64,000 nt of DNA. It comes from Tieghemiomyces parasiticus (lineage: Eukaryota; Kickxellomycota; Dimargaritomycetes; Dimargaritales; Dimargaritaceae). Shown piece after piece: positions 51,580 through 62,242 of this stretch. The stretch covers positions 1 through 64,000 of the forward strand of contig JANBPT010000012.1 in the NCBI GenBank assembly GCA_027575765.1, written 5' to 3'. Positions within the stretch are counted from its first letter, which is position 1; the number at the start of each line of letters is the position of its first letter. The notes under the pieces are model-generated. The model did no database searches. It had not been told where the DNA came from and worked only from the letters and a program-made list of their open reading frames with translations. Made by a program: the position numbers and the translations under genes.

Positions 51580-53109
51580 CTAGGGGGTTTGCGGCCACCA
51601 GTCGGGTGTGCGGGGAAGCACCCGCAGGACCACTGGGACCCCGTCTGGACTACGGCCCAACGCCACGAACTTGTGCTCCGGGTCATGGAGCGTCTCCAGT
51701 CGTACCAGCGCCAGTCCGATATTGCCCACCCCGCCACAGAACTTGGCACTGGGCCGAGGGCTCCGGGTGCGCCGTTTGATCGTCGGCTCGGCCAGGGTGT
51801 CTTCCGGCACGACATCGTCAGTTGGCGCCAGGATGGCGAGGCTCGCCGCAGGGGTCGTGTCGATCGATACACGGTAGATATCCGCCTGGTGGTCGGGCAA
51901 CTCGAACCCAGCCTGCAGTTCCAGGCTCACGGGACGGGTAGGGTCCAAGGTATGGGCATCAGGAACCAAGGCTACAGGCACCACGCGCTTGCGGATTACG
52001 CCCGTATGATACGTTCGGATAGTTAACTCCTGGCCCACGTAACAACCCTTGCGGAAATCCACGCCGTGCATGTAATCCAGGTTATACTCCAACGGCAGGA
52101 CCTGTCGGGGAGCGATTTCGCGGCTGCCCTCTGGAACGCCCAGGAGCAGGCGACGCAGGGTGTAGGTGAGAGGATTGACTTCACGGAACGAGGCCGGAAG
52201 TCCCGGGCGTGGATCGGTGGCAGGCAGAACCACACGCAAGCCTAGGCCGGGGGCCCGCGTGTCATGCATCCAGATACCAATCTCGCGGCTCTTAAGCACC
52301 AGGCTACCACGCGGGAGCTGGGCGGCGGTTTGATTCACCGGGGCCTCGGGCCCCGAGATGGTGCCCCCCTCCGCCACGGTGGGCCGCGGGTTGGTCAGTT
52401 GCTGCGACCAACACCATAGGGTGTTCGTACCGGGCCCCCAGATATTCCACACGGTATACTGCTCTGTCACCATCTCGACCTGGACTTTGGCCCGCAGACG
52501 TCTGAGGGACAGCTGTTTACATAGTTCAGTGGCCACCGCGACGTCGCACTCAATCAGGAACGCCGGCGGGGTCATGGGAAACCGCTCGCCCACGTTACGC
52601 GGATACACCAAGGCATCGTAGAGAACCCGACCCTGCGGTACCAAGAAATGGGCGTAAAACCCTCCCCCGCCTACCGCCAGTTTAGGCATATGGTTAGTGA
52701 TGAGGCCCTGTAGGAACGCGGTCGCGTCCTCCCCAGCTACCTGGATAAGCCCGCGGCCAGGAACGCGACAGTAGTGGTCCGTCTGGTCGAGTACGTGGGT
52801 GGGGTCCGGATACACTGGGAGGCCGCGGAGGGCTGCCGGATAGGTCGGGTCTGTTGAGGTCGTGTCAACCGAAGAGCTTGGGGCGGTGGGCCGGTCGGCG
52901 GCAGTAGTGCTGGGGGTGGACAGAAACCGGATAGAGATCGCTCGACCTGGGGTGTGGAGCCGGTGCGTTACATGGTATTTGGGCGTTGTGGTACTGTCCT
53001 GAAAAGAGCCACTGTGGTACGCAGCGGCCGTCAAACATCGTTGGACAGGCGGTCGGAGATTGGCCAGGGCCGGGGGGCCGCTGCGTAGGGCGCCGTGGCG
53101 GACTAGCAT
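51580..53109 (-). CDS. IBA57: mitochondrial iron-sulfur cluster assembly factor IBA57 (CAF17)
   Basis: 509 residues from ATG 53109 (yeast Iba57 about 497). The N-terminus (MLVRHGALRSGPPALANLRP, Arg-rich, no acids, then a long Ser/Thr/Ala stretch) is a mitochondrial presequence. From about residue 110 it follows the folate-binding GcvT/YgfZ fold: RGLIQVAGEDATAFLQGLIT, FYAHFLVPQGRVLYDALVYP. The family signature KGCYVGQELTIRTYHTGVIR lies near residues 350-370 (K-G-C-[FY]-x-G-Q-E). A C-terminal barrel (VGNIGLALVRLETL) ends the protein. Iba57 works with Isa1/Isa2 in the matrix to make [4Fe-4S] clusters for aconitase, lipoate synthase and others. All key residues of the motif are present. The TKRRTRSPRPSAK-like basic stretch near 450 is an extension not seen in most homologs I know. 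Confidence 0.93.
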   Translation of the reverse strand: MLVRHGALRSGPPALANLRPPVQRCLTAAAYHSGSFQDSTTTPKYHVTHRLHTPGRAISIRFLSTPSTTAADRPTAPSSSVDTTSTDPTYPAALRGLPVYPDPTHVLDQTDHYCRVPGRGLIQVAGEDATAFLQGLITNHMPKLAVGGGGFYAHFLVPQGRVLYDALVYPRNVGERFPMTPPAFLIECDVAVATELCKQLSLRRLRAKVQVEMVTEQYTVWNIWGPGTNTLWCWSQQLTNPRPTVAEGGTISGPEAPVNQTAAQLPRGSLVLKSREIGIWMHDTRAPGLGLRVVLPATDPRPGLPASFREVNPLTYTLRRLLLGVPEGSREIAPRQVLPLEYNLDYMHGVDFRKGCYVGQELTIRTYHTGVIRKRVVPVALVPDAHTLDPTRPVSLELQAGFELPDHQADIYRVSIDTTPAASLAILAPTDDVVPEDTLAEPTIKRRTRSPRPSAKFCGGVGNIGLALVRLETLHDPEHKFVALGRSPDGVPVVLRVLPRTPDWWPQTP

Positions 53110-54458
53110 GTCGGCCTTTCGGATTGTGGTGTTTTGGGGGTAAAGATAAAATATAGTGCCTTATTCCACCAGGTTGGAGCGAAGATTGGCGAGGCAAGAG
53201 GAAACAAATGGTGACAGAGAGTCGGATTAGGCGGTTATGGGTCTTACGTAGCAGCTCGAGCATTCAAGTGCCACAAGCCAAGCAGGGTCTGGACGAATCC
53301 AAATAGATTGCGTTGGGCCAGGTACCACCGTGACCAGCTAGATATTGTCCGATTGGTCCGCCCTCTTTGCTCCAGGACGTAAGCATCTTGTCATTACACT
53401 CCAAGCACCTCTAACTATATTGTTGACCAGCCTCTTCCATTCACAAGTTTATTTGACCAGGGCTTGTAGTGTACAGTGAGGCAATAATGTTTGATCTTAC
53501 CAGTCTACTAAACATGTGAAGCAAAGTGGTGCCAAGTAGGTGACGGAATGAACTCCTTTCGTGTATATCCATGTGTACACTTTTCCCCCCAGCGATATAG
53601 ACTCGCCACAGTGCTTAGGAACAAGTTCACATTATACCACAGAAAGGTGGCGAACGATCAGCGAAAATATGTATATATGTCATTAATGGCCGAGGAAAGT
53701 GTAATTAAGTAGTTTAATAATGGAACCCTCTTAAGGGAAACCCTCCCCCCTTTATTGGCCTTAACCTTTTAACAACGGAATACATAGGGCAGTCAAAAAT
53801 CTATATTACCTTTTGCTCTATTTTCCCCTAGACTCCGAGTCACCCAATCTCACAGTGTGCCCCACACCTATAATCCTTCGTAGCTGTCCTCCTACCGTAC
53901 CACCGGGGACTAACCCTACCCCACGGTCTACTGGAACCACACGTTCTCCACTCAAGTTTTTGCGCTGGACGTACACTGGCCACCACCCCCACAATGGGAG
54001 TCGCGGCGTTTTACGCGACGTTAAATAAACATCCCCATTCTCCCTATCATACCCTTCTTAATTCATTGTGTATGGACTATACGACATTCAAAGCCAATAT
54101 AATCTCGATTACACATAATATAAATCTTGACTGTTTCCATGGGATGCCTATTTACTGACCTTTTCAAAGGACTGGTATTTGAAAGAAAGCCACTCAGTGG
54201 CGACCGGCATTGATTTACGAATAGGTGTATATATGTTAGTGATAGTAAACGAGAAGTATTCCCCAGTAAAGAAAAAGGCCAGTAAACGAAACAAAGAGGC
54301 ATGAGTACGCAAAAGTCGCAGAGAAGTGAAGGCAGAGGTGGTAGGCAGTAAGTATGACCTAAAATCCATGGACATTGGTACAGAGTATACTGGAGATATA
54401 AACGGCCAAGGAGCAGGTGGTTGACGAGCCAGTGTATCGGTATGGTGGAGCTGGGTTA
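53110..54458. other. spacer between IBA57 and the small secreted protein
   Basis: AT-rich, about 1.35 kb, with the IBA57 promoter at its left and the 3' flank of the small secreted gene at its right. Only short frames without an ATG; nothing recognised. Confidence 0.5.
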
Positions 54459-54815
54459 TCAGTAACTCCCACCACTGTTGGGCCGACTGCCTGGCAGCTC
54501 ATAGTTACCAATAATCAATTCCTCCGCTGACTCATCCTCGGGTTGAAAATCTAGAAATTCATCGCTATAACCGTGTTCTATATTGAGCAGGTGCTCGAAT
54601 GAGTCGTTGGGTTCCGTACTGGAGGTTCTTCCAAAAGGATTGCCGCGAATTGTCTGGCCTCGACTATTATATGCATCGACTACATTATTTACAGCCCGTT
54701 GGGCCCTGTTGGAGAGATTCTCCCAAAAGCCTTGAGAGGGCGGATTGGGAATCGGAACAGCCGCGGTTTGGCACGCAAGTACGCCCAGCAAGACCAGTGT
54801 GAAAGGAGGGCGCAT
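54459..54815 (-). CDS. small secreted protein of unknown family
   Basis: 118 residues from ATG 54815. Residues 1 to about 19 form a clear signal peptide (RPPFTLVLLGVLACQTAA), followed by VPIPNPP. The mature part of about 99 residues is polar: a basic/amphipathic stretch (WENLSNRAQRAVNNVVDAY), then an acidic stretch (DEFLDFQPEDESAEELI) and a Gly/Ser end. There are no cysteines after the signal peptide, no membrane segment and no GPI signal. I do not recognise a family. TTAAATA at 54949..54955 may serve as its TATA box. The length and flanking AT-rich spacers are typical of fast-evolving secreted or effector-like proteins in fungi, which is inference only. Confidence 0.6.
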   Translation of the reverse strand: MRPPFTLVLLGVLACQTAAVPIPNPPSQGFWENLSNRAQRAVNNVVDAYNSRGQTIRGNPFGRTSSTEPNDSFEHLLNIEHGYSDEFLDFQPEDESAEELIIGNYELPGSRPNSGGSY

Positions 54816-57800
54816 TGTGTCAGTGGCAGTGAGTATATTAGTCTTGGTAAGAGAGTCGGTGCGCCGAGGTGTAGTATGGTGTTAGTAAATACGTTGCGAA
54901 CAGTGAGAGCACGGCAGATGGTAAAAACAAGTGGCTGCGGGTGAGACGTATTTAAGTTCTGTCAGCTACCATCTGCCGCATTGAAATTGAGGGTAGCGCG
55001 ATGGATAAGCTGTTGTAACCCTTCATAAGCTTGGAAAGTTCCACACACTGGATGTGCAGGTATCGCCTAATATGGGGCGTTGAGTTCTTAATTCATTGTC
55101 GACCTTCGCCGCGAGTCCTATTGGGAGAGGGAAAAGGGCACAGCTAACTCTGGCCCTTACGTTATATTGGCCGCAAAGTCGAGAATTCTTCATTACACGA
55201 ACCAGTCAGGGGCGTCGGCGGCAGAGGTTCACCGATGGGCTCGGTTCGAGTTGGAGGTGCTTGTACAAACTGGCCTATCGTCGCGGGGTATTTACAACAG
55301 CTTCAGCTGCAGCTTGTTATTCCCTAGCCCTCAGTTTTAACATTGCTGACCAGGCGAGCATGGTGAATCATTATTATATAATGAACTGGTTGTGGGTATT
55401 TAGTTTTTTGTATGGTCACGCAAGTTGACACACTGGGGGCGCAGCGCTCGCCGCAGTACATTTTTTATGCCTGTTTCGCCAATTACTAGTTGGCATGGCC
55501 TGGCCGATGGGCTGCTGCCCATCAGTGAGATTTCGCTAACTGCCATCCAAGTGACGGGAAGGAATGTGTGCCCTTTCTCACTCTCGTTCATATTGCAGCG
55601 CTCCAGGCCATGGTTATTAGATGGATGAGCACCGGGCCCTACGATGCGAGACGTACTAGTGCTAGTGCAGACCAAGGTTTCCATTTGCCTATTACACTCA
55701 TTTTTTTCGATGGGAAGACGGGAAAAGGGTGGCGAAAGGGAGTCGGTCGTTGAAAGAACAAATTTGCACCCTATCTATCCCACGTTCCAAGTGTATTGGG
55801 CCTATCGGGGAGTCATTATTGGTACAAGGCCGAGAGGAAACGCGAAGCTGCCGTGTCCCTGGTGTAGCCGTCCCACCTGTTTTGTCCAGCCGAAGGAAAG
55901 TGAGGAGGGCAAAGTGAGAATGAAGCTGGTGGTGTACCGCGAATATGATTGGGCCAACATGTAGCCATAGGGTCTCTTCTGCCTATTTTTAGCGAGTAGA
56001 GAAAGGCGGAAAGGGGCGGAGGACGAAGCAAAAAATTGTTCACTGCCGCCAACTTTTCGCCGTGCGTTTCGTTCGTTTTAATAGAGCCGAATTTTTCTTC
56101 TGGGTGACTCGTAGGCTGGAAGGAGGACAACCTCTTGTATGTTGGGCCCATTGTACAGCCAACAGCCCTCGTACAAAGGACCACAGCTACGACAACTTCG
56201 AGAACTAACGGGGTGTGACTTTCGATGTGAGGCCTATTGGTCGACCGTCGGTGCTTCCCGTCTCCTCGTGTTATCCAAACGCGAAAGAAGTGGGAAAGGG
56301 AGGCGAGGAGGTTGTGATAGTTCTCGCCCGCATCTTGCCTCATCCCTCATCTGCCGCCTATTTCACCATATATGGTCCATCCTCTAAGGGTCCAACTCGT
56401 CACTGCAAGTCGACCACCTGTTCTAGCTGTTGCCGTACTTAGAATTCTAGGCCTTCCCCTATCTTGGGCGATGAGGTCCGCGCTCACCACCCTGTATGTT
56501 TGACTTGTTGGCTGTAAACCTTGCGGGTTTCAGCCAGCCAAGGCACGGTATTTTCACCCTCCCCTCTTGCCACGCAAACTCATTATCGACCTCGGCCGAG
56601 CCGCAGAAACTGAATGTCAAGCCCTGCTGTGGCACTCCTCCTTCCGATCTAGGGTCCTACCGAGGCGCTAGTGAATCGTACGGATGGCTTGGTAGATTGT
56701 CATAGCAGAATAAAGAGAAAAATGATCGGGGAAATTATGGCCACAAATCGACGGAGACAGCTGGCGGGCCCTGGCCCGCCTCCTGAGGTATTGCATGATT
56801 CCTATTCACACGCCTGCCGACCCCGTGCACACCACCGCGGTAATTGCAACCTCGATGGATCCCCCACCTCCTTCATTTACTTGGGCCCCTTTACTTTACT
56901 GGTCGCAATGGCCGTCACGTGAATGCAAGGCTCGATAGCCTAGAGTCGACCTCCTGTCAACGGGGGGACACTTGTATTCAACCATCATTCAATGCGGCCT
57001 ATATAGCTACCGACGCTGTGGTATGTAATGGGCAACTTCGATAGTAGTTCAAATCCCTAAACGGATGCAGAGGTTTTAACGTTGCACACCAGGAGGGGGG
57101 GGGCAAGTGGCGAATGGCGCTGCGTCGGGGGCTGACAATCCGTAGGTGGGTGATGGATGAAGATCCAAACCAGTCCGTTGCGATAGTCTCATTTAATCCT
57201 GTATCCCGTGGCAGGTGAGCCACAAGTAACTCGATGGTCCAGTTCTGTCACTCCCCAGTGTCCGATATCACAAGTCTCTGAGGCACCACCGGGTGGAGCA
57301 CACAGTCAAGTCCAGTAGTATCACGGAGCGCAGTTGTATACAGCCCTGCTTTAGAATGGCGCACGGGTTACTGTTATAAATACTACCTAGGCGGCCACCA
57401 ACTCTCTGGGCATCGGGTGTTACCCCCGGTGAAGGCTGATTCCAAGGTCGCTTGACGCATAGGCGGTGGCTGGACCATCCGTTACCCGAAAAGAAGGGCA
57501 GAACTTAGGAGGCAGTATGAACCAGACTTTATGACCGGGAAATTCAAGGCTAATTTATGAAGGAAACCATGAAGATGAGAGTTTGCATGCTCTTGCAAGC
57601 GGGCTCCTGGGGTTAGTCATGGAGGCGGTCGAGTGAGAGATGTGGCTGGCGGTGGTTGGCTGTAAGACTGAATCACATCGCGATGTGTGTATCGCCCAAG
57701 CCACCCATCAACCTTCCCCCTGACCAGCACCCCAACCTCGCATTCGTGCTCAACAGGTTTCGAACAGGAAGGGATGTCTGGCATTTTGACTCGGGGCGAA

Positions 57801-58585
57801 ACGGGTCAAGTCCGCCCCCCTCCCTCTTTCTTTTCGAAGCTATACTAAGTAAACAATTACAAGAAACAGCTGGAGGGGGAAGCAGTGGTGCGTATGGTCA
57901 CGGGTGCTCCCCTAGCGCGGGCTAGAGATTTTCCGTATCTCCTACCGTGGTCATTTGTGGTCTATACGCCTTGCATCCCGACTTCCCCACCCACTTCAGC
58001 CTAAAGTGGGAACCTCCTGAGGTATATTTTGGGATAAGCCTTTCTTTAGCTCCCATCGAGGGAGGCCGCACCTGGTGGATCGGCAGGTAGATGATGGTAG
58101 CAACGCTGCGTTAATGAGCTGGCACGTTATCTCCCATTCACACAGAGTGAGGTATTCCGAGCGTGAACGAAAAGTAAATCACGTCGGCGGAAACCTTCGT
58201 CATAATGGTGTCTCCGCTATCACCGCTGGGGCCACAACCGCAAGGTAAACGCTGAGGGTTCGCTCTGTTTGTCCAGGGACATTGTGGCCTCCGGACAGGT
58301 CTCGCGTTATTTGATTTACATCTCCTAGACCCGACTGGTACGAGGGCGGCAAGAACGTAGGACACTGCCCATCTTGCCAAGGTTTAACTGAGCCTTACCC
58401 AAGTCAGTAAGCCGGCTTCAATGGGGCTGCTACCGCTCTTTCTATAGCTTAATCGTGCAACCGCGACTTGCGCCCTCCTTCCTCACGATCATTGTTAGCC
58501 CAGTCTATTCAGTACTTAACAGCTGAGGAAAGGGCAAATAGCCAAGTTGCCAAGGGGGCATGCCAGGGAATCAAAGAGAACTTAA

Positions 58586-58792
58586 AGCCGAGTAACACTC
58601 GGCTCTTGTTACTGGTACGGGTTGCAGCGAAAACGTTCATTATGACGTCTCACTTTCGTCCTCGAAGAGGACATAATAGCCCAGGATATCACATCGTACT
58701 CGAGCCGGCCAATCAAACTCAACCTGTCTGAGCCGAGTCTCCCCTGATCCTGCCTAAATTACAGCCACTTTTAGCAGCCCTCTTTAGGCAGG
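58586..58792. repeat. cluster of three perfect inverted repeats
   Basis: Within 207 bp: AGCCGAGT/ACTCGGCT with a 3-nt loop (58586..58604); GTCCTC/GAGGAC with a 3-nt loop (58658..58672); and CCTGCCTAAA/TTTAGGCAGG with 24 nt between (58749..58758 and 58783..58792). No open frame starting with ATG covers them. A structured RNA is possible; I recognise no known RNA family. Confidence 0.7.
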
Positions 58793-59142
58793 TCGGTGAC
58801 TGGATATAGTGCATCAGCTGAGGGGAAGGAATGTGTGGGAGGTATGAGACGATAGAACCCCACAGGGCCTTAACTCCGATTCGTGCGACACTGGGACATC
58901 TCTTGCTGCTATTTAATATTCGCATTTCATTTCAAACCCCTCCCACTAAATTGCAATGGTGGACTAGTTTCGTCGGGTTGTCCAATGCGACGAGGAAGGG
59001 GGCATTGGCGCCGTGCGTGGATACATGGTGCATGCCCACGCTTTTCCTAATAGGGATTTCGCTGGCGTGGGCCCTGTGTTGCCCTGCCCTTTCCTGCCCC
59101 AAGGTAAACTGGATCACACCCTTCCCCCTGGGTACCCGACAG

Positions 59143-59150
59143 TATAAATA
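59143..59150 (+). promoter_or_regulatory. TATA box of the PRXL2-like gene
   Basis: TATAAATA, 144 bp before ATG 59294 and 45 bp before an upstream in-frame ATG at 59195. Confidence 0.6.
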
Positions 59151-59293
59151 CTACCACCAGCGTCGTCTTGCTACCATCAATCCATCGCTATCGAATGAGA
59201 CGCATGACCACCATCCAATTTCACCTCTCCCACCCAGCTCTGACTATCCCACTCCGGCTACATATCCTCACCATCGTCCACCCACCGCTCACC

Positions 59294-59905
59294 ATGATCG
59301 TTATCGAAAAGCCCAAGACCCCCTATCCCAACATTCGCAACATAGAATTGACCGACATTCTTGTGATGTCGACCAAGTTCCCTGCCTGGACTCTATGGAA
59401 GACCAATCCAACTCTCGTCCTCATTATCCGCCGGCCGGGGTGCCAATTTTGCCGCGAAGAGGCCATGGAACTCGCCTCGCACCGTAACAAACTATACCGC
59501 AACTATGGGGTCAAGATGATCGCGGTGATCCACGAGAACTTTGGAGCTGAAGAGTTCAGTATGAAGTACTGGCGCGGCCCCGTCTACCTTGACGAGAAGA
59601 AAGACTTCATCGCCGCCATCGGTGGTGGCAAGCCCCGGTGGGGTAGCGTCGTCATGTCCCTGTTCAAACCCTCCGTGTGGGGTAACCTGCGGCGTAACTT
59701 GACCAAGGGTATCGAGAGTGACTTTGAAGGCGAGGGCCGGATCCTAGGCGGGCTCTACATTCTCCACAGTGGCGACCAAGGAATCGCGTACGAGCACCAG
59801 GAGGCCGTATTTGGCGACCACGCCCCCTGGGACGAAGTCCTCGCTGCCGCCAAGAAAGCCGGCAAGCTCACCAAGGCCCTCAGGAAAGGGGGTCGGATCA
59901 TCTAA
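59294..59905 (+). CDS. peroxiredoxin-like 2 (PRXL2/AhpC-TSA_2 family) protein
   Basis: 203 residues from ATG 59294 (ACC ATG context). The thioredoxin-like fold is seen in TLVLIIRRPGCQFCREEAME (C50-x-x-C53), VKMIAVIHENFGAEEF, GPVYLDEKKDFIAAIGGG and GRILGGLYILHSGDQGIAY, the order found in PRXL2A/B (FAM213) and related fungal proteins, where the motif is RRPGC-x-x-CR. Family members act as redox regulators or prostamide/prostaglandin F synthases in animals; here a thiol-dependent reductase is inferred and the substrate is unknown. The frame is open back to an ATG at 59195, which would add 33 residues (MRRMTTIQFHLSHPALT...) in C/T-rich sequence with poor start context; I prefer 59294. It stands alone between spacers and converges with the His-rich secreted gene. 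Confidence 0.8.
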   Translation: MIVIEKPKTPYPNIRNIELTDILVMSTKFPAWTLWKTNPTLVLIIRRPGCQFCREEAMELASHRNKLYRNYGVKMIAVIHENFGAEEFSMKYWRGPVYLDEKKDFIAAIGGGKPRWGSVVMSLFKPSVWGNLRRNLTKGIESDFEGEGRILGGLYILHSGDQGIAYEHQEAVFGDHAPWDEVLAAAKKAGKLTKALRKGGRII

Positions 59906-60760
59906 TCGTGTGGCGCACACCCCTTTCCCCCTTCCTGTTTACGGCCGGTCCAGTATCGGCACAAGGTGGGGTGAGTGGCTCCCGTATGCACCTTAATGAG
60001 TTGAATCTGTACTTCTCGCACTGGTCGAGCCATCTTCTCACCGCGGTAAAAAATTCCATTGCAGAATTCTTCTGCAGATATTTCTCTTGCTAACCCCCCT
60101 CCCAACATCACCCACTGGGTCATTACTAGTCCTCCGGTCTTCTATTGCCTGCAGCCCTTCCCTCGTCACACGTCCAAGCAATCTCCACTCGTCATATAGC
60201 TTTCCTTCTCCCTCGCCTCTTCCTCTGTTCGACTTACCTTCTACGCCACATCTGCATCACCACTGCAGCTCGCCAATGCATACTTTTCCGCCTTATGGCT
60301 CGTGTTCCGCGCCAACTATTCATTTTCTCTGCGTCCTCTCACCACAGATGCGTTAGTTAGTTTCTCCAAACGCCTCGACCCCCACAATTGGCATGACACT
60401 CTGCTTCCTCATGATGTACTTTTAGCCAACCGCTCTCGCCCAACGTCCTGCTTTCATGTAACGCCCATCCATCTCTGTAGTACTAAATGTAATCGACTAC
60501 ACAATATAACATTTACCTGAAAATCCCGAACCACAAAGAGTCCGGGACATGACGGTATGGGATTCGACCCGCCGATACGAGTGCCGTTCATGAAGGGTAT
60601 TGTATAAAAACTTTATTTAAGGGAATGTGTCAGGAGATTAAGGAAGACGTATTGTAAAACATAACCTAAAGGCTAAGGATAGGCGAGACTATATCGCAAG
60701 TAGAGCTGCGGCGCAAGATAATTTACCCGGACCGGTGACCGGGGGAACCGACTTATCCGA
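59906..60760. other. 3' flanks of two convergent genes
   Basis: 60090..60530 is strongly C/T-rich on the plus strand, as seen after other plus-strand genes in this window. Around 60524..60548 TCCCGAA and TCCGGGA form an imperfect hairpin. No gene is seen. Confidence 0.5.
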
Positions 60761-62242
60761 CTACGACGTGGCGGTGTTCGTTTCGGGCTTGCTTGGGTGG
60801 GAGGCGGCCTCCATGGGAGGGGCGGGGGCCGCAACGTCAGGCATGGCGACCATGGCCGGAGACTCCACCATAGGAGAGACGGGCGCTGAGGACTCAGGGA
60901 CGGCCGGGGTGTCTGCCGTAGGGGCGACGGGGGCATCGACGGGAGCTTGGGGCACTTCAGCCATGGGAGCGGCGGGAGTGGGAACGGCGGGGTTGGCCGG
61001 AGTAACCGGAGCGGTGTCAACCAGTTGGAGGGCCACGGCAGCAGAGTCCGAATCATCGGCAGTCACAGGTGTGACGGGGGCCGACTCGGCGTTGGCGGGA
61101 ACAGCCGGGTTCTTAGGAGCGACAGCCAACTCCACGGCTTCAGGGGCCGAAGTGGAAGCGTCAGCCATAGCAGGCTCCGCAGCAACTGCCAGAGAAATGT
61201 CGGGAGTAGCGGACACGGCAGAGTCAATGGGGGTATCCGCCAGATTGACGACCGGAGCCATGGGGGCGTGGCGATAAGGCGCTGCCACAGGGGTGGAAAC
61301 CGGGGTACCGCTAGGGATGGGCACGGGCCGGGTGGCCGATGGGACACCGCCCTTCATGTGATACGGGGTCCAGCCGGGGTGCAGTCGGTCGGCAGGCGGG
61401 TGGGCGTTGGGCTCGTTGTTCGCGGACAGTGATACGGGAAGGGGCGGGGCGTTCCACCCCTCGAAGGTGTAGTCCGAAGAAGCACGGTAGCCACCATCGT
61501 GGAGGGCCACCGGCGTGGCGTGCTTGTGACCGCAATGTTTCTTGTGACCGCAGTGTTTCTTGTTGCCACGGTGTTTCTTGTGACCGCGGTTTTTCTTGTT
61601 GCCGTGGTGCTTCTTGTTACCATGATGCGACGGGCGGCGCGCACGGTAAACACCACCGTTTTCGGTGTGCTTTACATGATGACCCTTGTTGCCGCCTTTG
61701 CGGTGGCGATCGCGCGGATCCGGGCTTTCGATGCCGAAGCCAGAGTACTTGAAGGTGTTCAAGCCAGACGGTAGGCGGTTGAATTCCGTATTGTGGGGCA
61801 GCGGGCCGTCACTGCCATCGTTAACTGAAAAATCAGCGACCTCGTCATTGACAGCATGGTTGACCGCATGGGCGGGGGTAGAGGGCGCCCGAGCGGTGTA
61901 ACCATTGTTATGCGCCGGAGCGTGACGGCCCTGGTAGTTACGCTTTCCGAGATCCAGCAGGGGCGCAGGGTGTTCGTTGTAATTGGCACGCGCAGGACCA
62001 GGTTTTCCATTGGTAGGTGGCGCGGGGTGTCCGGACTTATGATAGTCCTTAACCTTACGGTTATCCCACGCGAGACCTACCCCGATGAATCCGCTTTCGT
62101 CGATGATCTGGCGGGCACTGTCGCCTGGCTTCATGGACTTCAGCTTTTCTTTGGGGCTGGCTGGGGAATTACCACCCGGGACGGGGATGGCAGTGGCCGT
62201 GGCCACCAGGGTCAGGGTAAGAACGGAGAAGGAAAGACGCAT
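60761..62242 (-). CDS. secreted Pro/Ala-rich protein with six His-Gly-Lys hexapeptide repeats
   Basis: 493 residues from ATG 62242 (a GTG four codons earlier is not a likely start). A signal peptide covers about 1-18 (LSFSVLTLTLVATATA), followed by IPVPGG. Three regions follow: residues 20-200, His/Asn/Gly/Pro-rich and basic; residues 206-241, six tandem hexapeptides of the form H-x-G-N/H-K-K (two contain HCGHK); and residues 290-493, Pro/Ala/Val/Thr-rich and acidic, with no GPI or membrane signal at the end. The repeats carry about 12 His, 2 Cys and many Lys, suggesting metal or polyanion binding, but this is inference. I recognise no family. The TATA-like element at 62320..62329 and the signal peptide support a real secreted product, probably extracellular or wall-associated. 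Confidence 0.72.
   Translation of the reverse strand: MRLSFSVLTLTLVATATAIPVPGGNSPASPKEKLKSMKPGDSARQIIDESGFIGVGLAWDNRKVKDYHKSGHPAPPTNGKPGPARANYNEHPAPLLDLGKRNYQGRHAPAHNNGYTARAPSTPAHAVNHAVNDEVADFSVNDGSDGPLPHNTEFNRLPSGLNTFKYSGFGIESPDPRDRHRKGGNKGHHVKHTENGGVYRARRPSHHGNKKHHGNKKNRGHKKHRGNKKHCGHKKHCGHKHATPVALHDGGYRASSDYTFEGWNAPPLPVSLSANNEPNAHPPADRLHPGWTPYHMKGGVPSATRPVPIPSGTPVSTPVAAPYRHAPMAPVVNLADTPIDSAVSATPDISLAVAAEPAMADASTSAPEAVELAVAPKNPAVPANAESAPVTPVTADDSDSAAVALQLVDTAPVTPANPAVPTPAAPMAEVPQAPVDAPVAPTADTPAVPESSAPVSPMVESPAMVAMPDVAAPAPPMEAASHPSKPETNTATS
61520..61627 (-). repeat. six tandem 18-bp units encoding H-x-G-N/H-K-K
   Basis: Six in-frame 18-bp units with no gaps, diverged at a few positions. In protein order they read HHGNKK, HHGNKK, NRGHKK, HRGNKK, HCGHKK, HCGHKH. 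The array likely grew by unequal crossing-over and may vary in number between strains. Confidence 0.9.

Larger units (their letters stand above)
54816..59293. other. 4.5-kb gene-poor region with a cluster of inverted repeats at its right end
   Basis: 54816..54960 is the promoter of the small secreted gene. The rest contains only frames that look random; the longest, minus-strand 56343..55816 (175 codons), lacks the codon bias of real genes here. Three inverted repeats lie between 58586 and 58792. 59141..59293 is the promoter and C/T-rich leader of the peroxiredoxin-like gene. Confidence 0.5.

Noticed and set aside
55096..55428. 110-codon plus-strand frame with a hydrophobic end
   Set aside because: It begins at TTG with no ATG near the start and has no recognisable domain.
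55816..56343. 175-codon minus-strand frame with an ATG
   Set aside because: Codon use is flat and there is no motif, signal peptide or promoter sign; likely chance.
60536..60600. tRNA-like GGGATTCGACCC with a nearby hairpin
   Set aside because: The T-loop does not fit GTTCRANNC on either strand and no acceptor stem or anticodon arm can be drawn.
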